Positions 23,301 through 34,057 are shown, numbered from the stretch's first letter. The stretch is DNA of 64,000 nucleotides from Rhynochetos jubatus (GCA_027574665.1 CM050677.1:62001-126000), one strand, 5' to 3'. Numbers and translations are program-made. The notes: generated from the letters alone by a model not told the origin.

Positions 23301-25717
23301 GGTCAGGGTCAGGGTCAGGCAGGGTCTCACCCACACACTGCAGGTGCTCCTGCTCGTAGTAGTACCCGGAGGGGCAGTAGCAGCTGAACCCGGGGGCGGC
23401 GTCCAGGCAGACCCCCCGCGGCAGAGCTGGGGCGCGAACAGCCGGCACTCGTCCACGTCTGGGGGGACGGGCAGCGTGGGGGGGGGGGCCGGGGGGGCAC
23501 ACCCTCACCCCTCCCGGGGGGCCCCGGGCCCGCCCCACCGGCAGCACTCACCTGCGGGGGGTCCTGGGGGCCGGCGGCGGCTCGGCCCTGCCCGTGGGGG
23601 CAGACGGCGCGGTGGTGGTCTGGGGGGGGGCGGGGGGGGCACGTACGGGGGTGAGCGGCATCCCGGGCCCTCCCGCAGACCCCTCCCCGCAGACCCCTCC
23701 CCTGCCCATAGACCCCCTCCTCGGCCCCACAGACCCCCCCCATCCATAGACACCCTCCCTGCCCCTAGACCCCTCTCTTGCCCCATAGACCCCCTCCTCA
23801 GCCCCATAGATCCCCCCCATCCATAGACACCCTCCCCTGCCATAGACCCCTCCCTGCCCCATAGACCCCCTCCTCAGCCCCATAGACCCCCCCCATCCAT
23901 AGACACCCTCCCCTGCCCCTAGACCCCTCTCTGCCCCATAGACCCCTCCCCTGCTCATACACCCCCTCCCCTACCCACAGACCCCCTCCCCTACCCCATA
24001 GACACCCCCCCAACCCATAGATCCCCTCCCCAACCCACTGACCCCCTCCCTTCCCCACACACCCCCTCCCCTCCCAGTACACCCCCCTCCCTACCTCATA
24101 GCACCCCCCAACCATAGACCCCCTCCCCAACCCACTGACCCCCTCCCCTCCCCACAGACCCCCTCTCCTCCCAGTACACCCCCCTCCCCTACCCCACAGA
24201 CACCTCCCAACCCACTGACCCCCTCCTCTCCCCTTCCCACAGACCCCCTCCCCTCCCCACCGCCCCCTCCCCTCCCAGTACACCCCCTCCCCTACCTCAT
24301 AGGCACCCCCCCAACCCATAGACCCCCTCCCCAACCCACTGACCCCTCCCCTCCCCACAGACCCCCTCTCCTCCCAGTACACCCCCCTCCCCTACCCCAC
24401 AGACACCTCCCCAACCCACTGACCCCCTCCTCTCCCCTTCCCACAGACCCCCTCCCCTCCCCACCGCCCCCTCCCCTCCCGGTACACCCCCCCTCCCCTA
24501 CTCACAAGACACCCCCCACCCCCCCAGCATGCCCACACCGAGGGCTGAACCCCCCAAGCGAGGGGACGTCTTGCCCCCGGGGGGGGGGGTCCCGGGCGGG
24601 GGGTCTCACCGGTGCCGGGGGCCGGGCAGGGTGGGGCAGGGCACTGGGTGCCCCAAGCCCAGCCCAGGGTGCAGCAGCACTGCTGTTGGGTGACATTGGG
24701 CGCCAGCACCCCACAAGCTTTGCTGAAGCAGGCGGCCGTGCCGGGGGGCTGGGGGGGGTTTTGGGGAGCCGGGGGTGGTCCGCAGCGCCCCGTGACGGGG
24801 TCAAACTCGTGGCGGCCGTCGGGGCAGAGGCAGAGGAAGGAGCCTTCGACGTTCTCGCACCGCTCGGCCCCGCACACCCCCCGCAGGGTCTCGCACTCGT
24901 CTACGTCTGCCCAAAGAAGGTGGGTTTGGGGGGTGGGGCGGGGGACTCCCCCACGGGTGGGTGACCCCCCCACCCAAGGCCGTACCCACGCAGTGGTGGC
25001 CGTGGCGGGCGGTTTCGTAGCCCGGGTCGCAGGCGCACTGGAAGGAGCCGGGGAGGTTGTGGCAGGTGGCGTGGGGCCCGCAGAGGGTCCCGTTGGAGCA
25101 CTCGTCCACGTCTGGGGGGTGAAACGGGGGGGATGGGGGCGTAGGGGGGGTGATGAGCCCACCCTGGCACGGGCCTTCTGCCCCTCTGCCCCATGGCGTG
25201 GGCCTTCTGCCCCTCTGCACCCCACGGCATGGACCCCCAGGCCCCACAGCATGGTCCTTCCCCGCCCCACGGTATGGTCCTCGCTGTCCCCATGGCCCTC
25301 CGCTCCCTTGTGCCCCACGGCAGGGTCCCTCTGACCCCCAGACCCCATGGCATGGACCCCAGGCCCCATGGCCTGGTCCCTCTGCACCCCATCGCATGGA
25401 TCCCCAAGCCCCACGGCATGCTTGCTGCTGTCCCCATGGTCCCTCCGCTCCCTTGTGCCCCACGGCATGGCCCTTCTGACACCTCCTGTCCCCACGGCAC
25501 TGTCCCTCTGCGCTCCATGGCACAGCCCCTGCTGCCCCTCCGTGCCCCGTGGCACGGTGCCCCCCAGCCCCCCGCCGTCCCTCACCGACGCAGTCCCCGC
25601 CGTCCCCGTGCCGGTAGCCGGGCTGGCAGTCGGTGACGCAGCGGTAGGAGCCGGGGATGTTGTCGCAGCGCTGGGCACCGCAGAGGCTGGCACCGTACTC
25701 CTGGCACTCGTCCACGT
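17348..25717 (-). CDS. LTBP4: Latent TGF-beta binding protein 4, 3' part
   Basis: Secreted matrix protein involved in elastic-fibre assembly and latent TGF-beta deposition. Ten exons, 5' to 3': 25717-25586 EGF ([14 protein letters not shown]); 25111-24986 EGF ([12 protein letters not shown]); 24906-24610 EGF plus TB/8-Cys domain ([16 protein letters not shown]); 23619-23552 (VCPHGQGR, compare human CPHGRGY); 23458-23331 EGF ([13 protein letters not shown]); 21998-21853 EGF ([21 protein letters not shown]); 21067-20915 TB domain ([32 protein letters not shown]); 19804-19407 linker ([26 protein letters not shown], poly-Glu); 18834-18718 EGF ([13 protein letters not shown]); 17490-17348 EGF ending PGRPRA. 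The 'CNVLRPP' linker and the terminal PRA point to LTBP4 rather than LTBP1-3. All introns are phase 1. Four exons (19804-19407, 21998-21853, 23458-23331, 23619-23552) are each one base short of a multiple of three. The N-terminal two-thirds is missing at the gap. Confidence 0.93.
17493..18617. repeat. G-rich minisatellite, last LTBP4 intron
   Basis: Units such as 'GGGGGTCTGGGTGCTGTGG' and 'GAGGGGGTGTGGGAGGGGG' repeat through the last LTBP4 intron, with a few longer interruptions (about 18320-18450). Confidence 0.88.
18618..18717 (-). repeat. Duplicated LTBP4 exon 3' end and donor
   Basis: The last ~19 bases of the penultimate LTBP4 exon plus its donor (+ strand 'TCTCACCCAGGCAGTCCAGG') occur at about 18615-18639 and again at the real site about 100 bp later (18711-18736). 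The copy at 18618 keeps the donor GTGAGA but lacks the rest of the exon. Confidence 0.8.
18837..19400. repeat. ~200-bp tandem repeat in LTBP4 intron
   Basis: Three degenerate units that each start near a 'GCGGGGGGGGG...TCAGGGGGGC' block (about 18837, 18998 and 19197) and run through 'CCCCCAACCGCCACGGACCC' and 'CCCCAACCCCCAGCA'. Each is bordered by 'ACTGCTC(CTGCCC)', resembling the acceptor edge of the neighbouring exon. Confidence 0.75.
19806..20910. repeat. Minisatellite (GCAGCAGGGGTGCAGG type)
   Basis: From about 20030 to 20890, units of roughly 35-60 bp made of 'GTCAGCAGGGGTGCAGGGGG' and 'GTGCCCCATTGCCGGGGGG' repeat about 20 times. The first 220 bp (19806-20030) is a more degenerate G-run spacer. 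Confidence 0.9.
21070..21847. repeat. Minisatellite (GCTGGGACCCTC type)
   Basis: Repeats of 'GGGGGGCTGGGACCCTCCCC' with three longer blocks carrying 'GCAGGCAGGGGGTCAGGGTG' (about 21204, 21352 and 21689). It fills the LTBP4 intron between the EGF exon and the TB exon. Confidence 0.88.
22001..23326. repeat. GGGTCAGGG minisatellite
   Basis: About 1.3 kb dominated by GGGGTCAGGG with GGTGTGGGTGGGGTCAGG higher-order blocks, on the + strand. The Gly/Val/Ser-rich apparent reading frames here are repeat artefacts. Confidence 0.9.
23622..24604. repeat. Minisatellite (CCATAGACCCCCTCC type)
   Basis: Units of 'CCCATAGACCCCCTCCCC' with 'AACCCACTGACCCCCTCC' and 'CTCCCAGTACACCCCCCTCC' variants. A higher-order copy of about 250 bp is visible (about 24100-24330 against about 24300-24500). 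Confidence 0.88.
25114..25581. repeat. CATGGCCC-type repeat intron
   Basis: Degenerate units 'CCCCATGGCATGG' and 'CCTTGTGCCCCACGGCATGG' in the LTBP4 intron between the two most upstream visible EGF exons. Confidence 0.75.
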
Positions 25718-25719
25718 CT

Positions 25720-26063
25720 GCGGGGATGGGGGTGGCCAGCCAGGGGTGGCCGGGGTCACGGAGGGGACCGTGCCCACCCCGGTCCCCGTGTCCTCCCGGT
25801 TCCCGTGCTCGTCCCGGTCCCAATGTCCTCATGCCCACCCAACTCCCTGTGTCCCGTGTCCCTCCCAGTCCCCGTGTCCCCACCCCAGTCCCCACGTTCC
25901 TGTGCCCACGCAGTTCCCCAGGCCCATCTCGTGCCCACCCTGCTCCCCGTGTCTGTCCCAGTCCCCCGGACCCTCCTGGTCACTCTGCCCATCCCAGTGC
26001 CCGTGGCCATCCTGGCGCCCGTCCCCATCCGGCTCCCCAGGACCATCCCAGTGCCCATGATCC
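25720..26063. repeat. CCCCGTGTCC-type repeat, LTBP4 intron to gap
   Basis: Degenerate 'CCCAGTCCCCGTGTCC' and 'CCATCCCAGTGCCC' repeats upstream of the first visible LTBP4 exon, running into the gap. No further LTBP4 exon seen. Confidence 0.7.
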
Positions 26064-26263
26064 NNNNNNNNNNNNNNNNNNNNNNNNNNNNNNNNNNNNN
26101 NNNNNNNNNNNNNNNNNNNNNNNNNNNNNNNNNNNNNNNNNNNNNNNNNNNNNNNNNNNNNNNNNNNNNNNNNNNNNNNNNNNNNNNNNNNNNNNNNNNN
26201 NNNNNNNNNNNNNNNNNNNNNNNNNNNNNNNNNNNNNNNNNNNNNNNNNNNNNNNNNNNNNNN
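26064..26263. other. Assembly gap (200 N)
   Basis: Exactly 200 N, a placeholder length different from the first gap. It separates an LTBP4 intron from the 22-bp G-rich array, so the join is a scaffolding decision. Confidence 0.99.
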
Positions 26264-29200
26264 GGCTAAAGGGGCTCGGGGGCGGGGCTTAAGGGGCTCG
26301 GGGGCGGGGCTAAAGGGGCTCGGGGGCGGGGCTAAAGGGGCTCGGGGGCGGGGCTTAAGGGGCTCGGGGGCGGGGCTTAAGGGGCTCGGGGGCGGGGCTT
26401 AAGGGGCTCGGGGGCGGGGCTAAAGGGGCTCGGGGGCGGGGCTTAAGGGGCTCGGGGGCGGGGCTAAAGGGGCTCGGGGGGCGGGGCTAAAGGGGCTCGG
26501 GGGCGGGGCTAAAGGGGCTCGGGGGCGGGGCTAAAGGGGCTCGGGGCGGGGCTTAAGGGGGCTCGGGGGCGGGGCTTAAGGGGCTCGGGGGCGGGGCTTA
26601 AGGGGCTCGGGGGCGGGGCCTTAAGGGGCTCGGGGGCGGGGCTTAAGGGGCTCGGGGGCGGGGCTTAAGGGGCTCGGGGGCGGGGCTTAAGGGGCTCGGG
26701 GGCGGGGCTTAAGGGGCTCGGGGGCGGGGCTTAAGGGGCTCGGGGGCGGGGCTTAAGGGGCTCGGGGGCGGGGCTTAAGGGGCTCGGGGGCGGGGCTTAA
26801 GGGGCTCGGGGGCGGGGCTTAAGGGGCTCGGGGCGGGGCTTAAGGGGCTCGGGGGGCGGGGCTTAAGGGGCTCGGGGGCGGGGCTTAAGGGGCTCGGGGG
26901 CGGGGCTTAAGGGGCTCGGGGGCGGGGCTTAAGGGGCTCGGGGGCGGGGCTTAAGGGGCTCGGGGGCGGGGCTTAAGGGGCTCGGGGGCGGGGCTTAAGG
27001 GGCTCGGGGGCGGGGCTTAAGGGGGCTCGGGGCGGGGGCTTAAGGGGCTCGGGGGCGGGGCTTAAGGGGCTCGGGGGCGGGGCTTAAGGGGCTCGGGGGC
27101 GGGGCTTAAGGGGCTCGGGGGCGGGGCTTAAGGGGCTCGGGGGCGGGGCTTAAGGGGGCTCGGGGGCGGGGCTTAAGGGGCTCGGGGGCGGGGCTAAAGG
27201 GGCTCGGGGGCGGGCTAAAGGGGCTCGGGGGCGGGCTTAAGGGGCTCGGGGGCGGGGCTTAAGGGGCTCGGGGCGGCTAGGGCGGCGGGGCTAAAGGGGC
27301 TCGGGGGCGGGGCTAAAGGGGCTCGGGGGCGGGGCTAAAGGGGCTCGGGGGCGGGGCTAAAGGGGCTCGGGGGCGGGGCTAAGGGGCTCGGGGGCGGGGC
27401 TAAAGGGGCTCGGGGGCGGGGCTAAAGGGGGCTCGGGGGCGGGGGCTAAAGGGGCTCGGGGGCGGGGCTAAAGGGGCTCGGGGGCGGGGCTAAAGGGGCT
27501 CGGGGCGGGCTAAAGGGCTCGGGGGCGGGGCTAAAGGGGCTCGGGGGCGGGGCTAAAGGGGCTCGGGGGCGGGGCTAAAGGGGCTCGGGGGCGGGGCTAA
27601 AGGGGCTCGGGGGCGGGGCTAAAGGGGCTCGGGGGCGGGGCTAAAGGGGCTCGGGGGCGGGGCTAAAGGGGCTCGGGGGCGGGGCTAAAGGGGCTCGGGG
27701 GCGGGGGCTAAAGGGGCTCGGGGCGGGCTAAAGGGGCTCGGGGGCGGGGCTAAAGGGGCTCGGGGGCGGGGCTAAAGGGGCTCGGGGGCGGGGCTAAAGG
27801 GGCTCGGGGGCGGGGCTAAAGGGGCTCGGGGCGGGGCTAAAGGGGCTCGGGGGCGGGGCTAAAGGGCTCGGGGCGGGCTAAAGGGGCTCGGGGGCGGGGC
27901 TAAAGGGGCTCGGGGGCGGGGCTAAAGGGGGCTCGGAGGGCGGGGCTAAAGGGGCTCGGGGGCGGGGCTAAAGGGGCTCGGGGGCGGGGCTAAAGGGGCT
28001 CGGGGGCGGGGCTAAAGGGGCTCGGGGCGGGGGCTAAAGGGGCTCGGGGGCGGGGCTAAAGGGGCTCGGGGGCGGGGCTAAAGGGCTCGGGGGCGGGGCT
28101 AAAGGGGCTCGGGGGCGGGCTTAAGGGGCTCGGGGGCGGGGCTTAAGGGGCTCGGGGGGCGGGGCTAAAGGGGCTCGGGGGCGGGGCTAAAGGGGCTCGG
28201 GGGCGGGGCTTAAGGGGCTCGGGGGCGGGGCTTAAGGGGCTCGGGGGCGGGGCTTAAGGGGCTCGGGGGCGGGGCTAAAGGGGCTCGGGGGCGGGGCTAA
28301 AGGGCTCGGGGCGGGCTAAGGGGCTCGGGGCGGGCTAAGGGGCTCGGGGCGGGCTTAAGGGGCTCGGGGGCGGGGCTTAAGGGGCTCGGGGGCGGGGCTT
28401 AAGGGGCTCGGGGGCGGGCTTAAGGGGCTCGGGGGGCGGGGCTTAAGGGGCTCGGGGGCGGGGCTTAAGGGGCTCGGGGGCGGGGCTTAAGGGGCTCGGG
28501 GGCGGGGCTTAAGGGGCTCGGGGGCGGGGCTTAAGGGGCTCGGGGGCGGGGCTTAAGGGGCTCGGGGGCGGGGCTTAAGGGGCTCGGGGGCGGGCTTAAG
28601 GGGCTCGGGGGCGGGGCTCTAAGGGGCTCGGGGGCGGGGCTTAAGGGGCTCGGGGGCGGGGCTTAAGGGCTCGGGGGCGGGGCTTAAGGGGCTCGGGGGC
28701 GGGGCTTAAGGGGCTCGGGGCGGGGCTTAAGGGCTCGGGGGCGGGGCTTAAGGGGCTCGGGGGCGGGGCTTAAGGGGCTCGGGGGCGGGGCTTAAGGGGG
28801 CTCGGGGGCGGGGCTTAAGGGGCTCGGGGGCGGGGCTTAAGGGGCTCGGGGGCGGGGCTTAAGGGGGCTCGGGGGCGGGGCTTAAGGGGCTCGGGGGCGG
28901 GGCTTAAGGGGCTCGGGGGCGGGGCTTAAGGGGCTCGGGGGCGGGCTTAAGGGGCTCGGGGGGCGGGGCTTAAGGGGGCTCGGGGCGGGGCTTAAGGGGC
29001 TCGGGGGCGGGGCTTAAGGGGCTCGGGGGCGGGGCTTAAGGGGCTCGGGGGCGGGGCTTAAGGGGCTCGGGGCGGGGCTTAAGGGGCTCGGGGGCGGGGC
29101 TTAAGGGGCTCGGGGGCGGGGCTTAAGGGGCTCGGGGGCGGGGCTTAAGGGGCTCGGGGCGGGGCTTAAGGGGCTCGGGGGCGGGGCTTAAGGGGCTCGG

Positions 29201-31118
29201 GGGCGGGGCTTAAGGGGCTCGGGGGCGGGGCTTAAGGGGCTCGGGGGCGGGGCTTAAGGGGCTCGGGGGCGGGGCTAAAGGGGCTCGGGGGGCGGGGCTT
29301 AAGGGGGCTCGGGGGCGGGGCTTAAGGGGCTCGGGGGCGGGGCTTAAGGGGCTCGGGGGCGGGGCTTAAGGGGCTCGGGGGCGGGGCTTAAGGGGCTCGG
29401 GGGCGGGGCTTAAGGGGCTCGGGGGCGGGGCTTAAGGGGCTCGGGGGCGGGGCTTAAGGGGCTCGGGGGCGGGGCTTAAGGGGCTCGGGGGCGGGGCTTA
29501 AGGGGCTCGGGGGGCGGGGCTTAAGGGGCTCGGGGGCGGGGCTTAAGGGGCTCGGGGGCGGGGCTTAAGGGGCTCGGGGGCGGGGCTTAAGGGGGCTCGG
29601 GGCGGGGCTTAAGGGGCTCGGGGGCGGGGCTTAAGGGGCTCGGGGGCGGGGCTTAAGGGGCTCGGGGGCGGGGCTTAAGGGCTCGGGGGCAGGGGGCTAA
29701 GGGGCTCGGGGGCGGGGCTTAAGGGGCTCGGGGGCGGGGCTTAAGGGGCTCGGGGGCGGGGCTTAAGGGGCTCGGGGGCGGGGCTTAAGGGCTCGGGGGC
29801 GGGGCCTAAGGGGCTCGGGGGCGGGGCCTAAGGGGCTCGGGGGCGGGGCCTAAGGGCTCGGGGGCGGGGCCTAAGGGGCTCGGGGGCGGGGCCTAAGGGG
29901 CTCGGGGGCGGGGCCTAAGGGGCTCGGGGGCGGGGCCTAAGGGGCTCGGGGGCGGGGCCTAAGGGGCTCGGGGCGGGGCCTAAGGGGCTCGGGGGCGGGG
30001 CCTAAGGGGCTCGGGGCGGGGCCTAAGGGGCTCGGGGGCGGGGCCTAAGGGGCTCGGGGGCGGGCCTAAGGGGCTCGGGGGCGGGGGCCTAAGGGGCTCG
30101 GGCGGGGCCTAAGGGGCTCGGGGGCGGGGCCAAAGGGGCTCGGGGCGGGGCCTAAGGGGCTCGGGGGCGGGGCCTAAGGGGCTCGGGGGCGGGGCCAAAG
30201 GGGCTCGGGGGCGGGGGCCTAAGGGGCTCGGGGGCGGGGCCTAAGGGGCTCGGGGGCGGGGCCAAAGGGGCTCGGGGGCGGGGCCAAAGGGGCTCGGGGG
30301 CGGGGCCAAAGGGGCTCGGGGGCGGGGCCAAAGGGGCTCGGGGGCGGGGCCAAAGGGGCTCGGGGGCGGGGCCAAAGGGGCTCGGGGGCGGGGCCAAAGG
30401 GGCTCGGGGGCGGGGCCAAAGGGGCTCGGGGGCGGGGCCAAAGGGGCTCGGGGGCGGGGCCAAAGGGGCTCGGGGGCGGGGCCAAAGGGGCTCGGGGGCG
30501 GGGCCAAAGGGGCTCGGGGGGCGGGGCCAAAGGGGCTCGGGGGCGGGGCCAAAGGGGCTCGGGGGGCGGGGCCAAAGGGGCTCGGGGGCGGGGCCAAAGG
30601 GGCTCGGGGGCGGGGCCAAAGGGGCTCGGGGGCGGGGCCAAAGGGGCTCGGGGGCGGGGCCAAAGGGGCTCGGGGGGCGGGGCCAAAGGGGCTCGGGGGC
30701 GGGGCCAAAGGGGCTCGGGGGCGGGGCCAAAGGGGCTCGGGGGCGGGGCCAAAGGGGCTCGGGGGCGGGGCCAAAGGGGCTCGGGGGCGGGGCCAAAGGG
30801 GCTCGGGGGCGGGGCCAAAGGGGCTCGGGGGCGGGGCCAAAGGGGCTCGGGGGCGGGGCCAAAGGGGCTCGGGGGCGGGGCAAAGGGGCTCGGGGGCGGG
30901 GCCAAAGGGGCTCGGGGGCGGGGCCAAAGGGGCTCGGGGGCGGGGCCAAAGGGGCTCGGGGGCGGGGCCAAAGGGGCTCGGGGGCGGGGGCCAAAGGGGC
31001 TCGGGGGCGGGGCCAAAGGGGCTCGGGGGCGGGGCCAAAGGGGGCTCGGGGGCGGGGCCAAAGGGGCTCGGGGGCGGGCCAAAGGGGCTCGGGGGCGGGG
31101 CCAAAGGGGCTCGGGGGG
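26264..31118 (+). repeat. 22-bp G-rich satellite array 1
   Basis: About 4.85 kb, roughly 220 units of 22 bp: GGGGCTC, then GGGGGCGGGG, then a 5-base variable tail. Tail variants are grouped in blocks: CTAAA/CTTAA mixed to about 26560; CTTAA to about 27180; CTAAA to about 28110; CTTAA (with few CTAAA) to about 29790; CCTAA to about 30240; CCAAA to the end. Many units have one G more or fewer. It directly precedes the macrosatellite monomer, as array 2 does. Confidence 0.97.
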
Positions 31119-31726
31119 CCTATTTCCGCTCTATTTTCTCCTGGATTTGGGCCTCACTTTAGGCTGGAATTACTCATGGTTTGGGGCCTGAATTTCTCCT
31201 TGACAGAGGCTGGATTTTTCGTGGAATTTCTCCTGGATATAGGCCTGAAATTCTGTTGGTTTGGGGCTTGAATTTCGAATGTACGTTGACCCAAATTTCT
31301 CCTGGGTTTCGGGTGGACTATCTCTGGGACTTGGGCTGGAATTTCTCAAGGAGTTGGGCTGCATTTTAGGGCTGGAAATTCTCCTGGATCTGGGCCTGAA
31401 TTTCTCCTGGACAGGGGCTGGATTTATGCTGGAATTATTCCTGGATTTAGGCTTGAAATTCTCTTGGCCCTGTTCTTGAATTTCTCCTGGACATGGACTG
31501 GATTTTAGGCTGGAATTTCTCCTGCACTTGGACTGGATTTTAGGCGCTGGACCTGGGCCCGAATTTCTCCTGGAGTTCAGGTGGAATATCTCCTGGATTT
31601 GGACTGGAATTTCTGCTGCTCTTGGGCTGGAATTTCTCAAGGAGTTGGCCTGCTCTTTAGGCTGGAATTACTTCTTGACTTGGGATGGAATTTGGCCCTA
31701 ATTTCTGCTGGAGGTCACATCCAGAA

Positions 31727-32040
31727 CAATCTGAGGCTACAGCGCAGGAGAGATCCAGGACCCAGTGCAGGCCAAATTCGAGGTCACTTCCAGGGGTTAC
31801 CGGGGCTCCAGCGCAGGTCAAATCTGGGACTTGGCGAAGGAGAAATTGGAGGTCACGTGCAGGAGAAGTGTCAGAGAGTCCAGGAGAAACTGAAGGCCCC
31901 AGTGCAGGAGAAATTTCGGCCAGAGTTCAAGAGAAATTGGAGGGCACGTTGAGGAGAAATTCGGGCTCTACTGCAGGGAAAGTTCGGGCCAGAATCCAGG
32001 TGAAATTCAGACCCAAGTCCCTATGAAATTCAGGCCCAAT
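31727..32040 (-). repeat. Inverted block of the 23-bp repeat
   Basis: Here the + strand reads 'CAGGAGAAATT' and 'CCAGGAGAAACTGAAG', the reverse complement of the surrounding 'AATTTCTCCTG' family. It is a strand-switched segment. Both monomers have it (second copy about 50065-50395). Confidence 0.75.
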
Positions 32041-32665
32041 TCAGTGGGCCTCATGACATTTCCTCATTGCAGTTAGGGATGAGAGGGAACTAAGACATGC
32101 CCTGCCAGCCCTGAACCTTCTGGCAGTCTGGGGAGATCAGCACCAGCTGGGAATGCCAACAAGAGCCTGCCCCCAATTAAGGCCAGGCTGGGAGATTGCT
32201 TAGGCCTGAAGTCAATTATCTCATGACTCTCTAAATAGAGGGCGGCTCCATGGCTGACTCTTGCTTTCTCCTGGTCTGCAGGGGCTGCACCCAGCATCTC
32301 CCTCGGAGTGGGATGGCACTCAGAGCTCCACACCCCCCAGTGTGGGAAAGGAGAGAGCGGTCGACACGGCCTGGGCTGAAAACCCTCCTGGAGGCTCAGC
32401 TCTGCTCCTGTTGAGACATGCTGACATGCGACGGGAAGGCTTGCACCGGGCTCCAGAGGCGTTTGAACAGGTACCTTCCTAGCAAGATGTGTATCTCCAT
32501 GGCCATTTCTGTCTCTGGCGGGGGGGGGGAGCGTGTGCGTGCAGCTGCGTGCCGGGAACTGTGTTAACCCTTTGCTGGAGTTGCTGCGCTGATGGATGGA
32601 GAGTCGGGACCCGCTGGGGGTGGATGGTGTGATCTGACTGTGGGCCAGATGGGAATAGTGTGAAG
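32041..32665. other. Low-repeat island, no gene recognised
   Basis: Non-tandem sequence between repeat blocks, repeated at about 50400-51007. Reading frames on both strands are short or interrupted and resemble no family I recognise. Confidence 0.5.
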
Positions 32666-32865
32666 GGACTTTGTGCAAAACTTGGAGGCAGCACCAGTTC
32701 AAAGCCCAAACTCCACAGGTTGTGCTTCCTGTCCCCAGTTCCTTAGGCATAAAGCTTTGGTCCGTTGTGGGGCCTGCGGTGGACCTAGCCGCAGGTGGAT
32801 TTCTCTTCGGCGGAGTGTAGAAAGGCGTGGGAATCTGACGCCCCAAGGCTGGAGAGATCTGAGGG
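32666..32865 (+). repeat. Inverted-repeat arm 1
   Basis: About 200 bp that matches, in reverse complement and with scattered mismatches, 34058-34255. Anchors: CCCAAACTCCACAGG, CCTTAGGCATAAA and GGAGTGTAGAAAGG. Copy in monomer 2 at 51008-51205. A 28-bp internal piece (32673-32700) is in the same orientation in both arms. Confidence 0.85.
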
Positions 32866-33769
32866 ACAGATCGTGGCCCTCTTCTTGAATTTCTCCTGGA
32901 TGTGGGCTGCATTTTAGGCTGGAATTTCTCCTGGACTTGGGCCCAAATTTCTCCTAGAGTTCGGGTGGATTATCTCCGGGACTTGGGCTGGAATTTCTCC
33001 TAGACTTGGTCTCCATTTTAGGCTGGAATTTCTCCTGGACTTGGGCTTGAAGTTCTCCTGAACCTTGGCCCGAAATTCTCCTGGAGTTCAGGTAGAATAT
33101 CTCCTGGATTTGGACGGGAATTTATGCTGCACTTGGGCTGGATTTTCTCAAGGAGTTGGGCTGCATTTTAGGCTGAATTACTCTTGGATTGAGGCCTGAA
33201 TTTCTCCTCCACTTGGGCTGGATTTAGGCTGCAATTTCAACTGGATTTGGGCTTAAAATTCTCCTGCACATGGGCTGGATTGGGGCTCATGTTTCTCCTG
33301 AATTCGGGCTTGAATTTCTCCTAAACTTGGATGCAATTTCTCCTGGACTGGGCCGAAATTTGTCCTAGATTTGGATGGGAATTTCTCATGGATTTGGGCT
33401 GGAATTTCTCCTGGAGTTTGGGTGGAATATCTCCTGGACTTGGTATGGAATTTCTGCTGCACTTGGGCTAGAATTTCTCCTGGACTTGGATGACATTATA
33501 TGCTGGAATTAGGCTGGAATTTCTCCTGGACTTGGGCCCAAAATTCTCCTGGACTTGGGCTCAATTTTTCCTGGAATTACTCATGGAATTTGGCTTGGAT
33601 TTATGATGGACTGGGGCTCAGTTCTTGCTCGAGTTTCTCCTGGACTTGGACCCAAATTTCTCCTGCACTTAGGCTGGATTTGGGCCGAAACTTCTCCTGG
33701 ACTTCAGGTGGAATAACTCATTGACTTGGACTGGAATTTCTGCTGGACTGCGGCTGGCTTTAGGCTTGA

Positions 33770-34050
33770 ATATCCTAATCCTAATAATTGCCGGTCTCTG
33801 TTTCCGGCCCCGCCCCCCCTGAGTTCTGGGTAGGAATGCTGGGCAGGGAGCAATGTCAGTGCAGTGCCGTGCTCCTCTTGGCAGGCCTTTGCAATCCCTA
33901 TTATCCCTGGAGCTGTGGGCTTTCTGCTTCTCCGGACACTAACCCTAACCCTAAGAACTGCCGGCCAGGATTTCCGGCCCTGGCCCCCCTGGGTTCTGGC
34001 TAGGATTGCTGGGGAGGTTTTGCCTTGTACATGACCTCCATTCTTTTATG
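33770..34050. repeat. Duplicated block with telomere-like motif
   Basis: Two degenerate copies of a block of about 175 bp ('TTGCCGG', 'TTTCCGGCCC', 'TGGGTAGGAATGCTGGG') start at about 33785 and 33957. A third partial copy ('CAGGCCTTTGCAATCCC') is at about 35325. CTAACCCTAACCCTAA lies at 33939-33954 and again at 52327-52342. Confidence 0.75.
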
Positions 34051-34057
34051 TGCCGGC

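Noticed and set aside
30152..31104. Pro-rich minus-strand frames over the 22-bp array
   Set aside because: 22 is not a multiple of 3, so the three frames cycle through the same peptide; pure repeat artefact.
26264..31118. CRISPR-like array
   Set aside because: Units are contiguous with no spacers and the context is vertebrate; it is a simple satellite.
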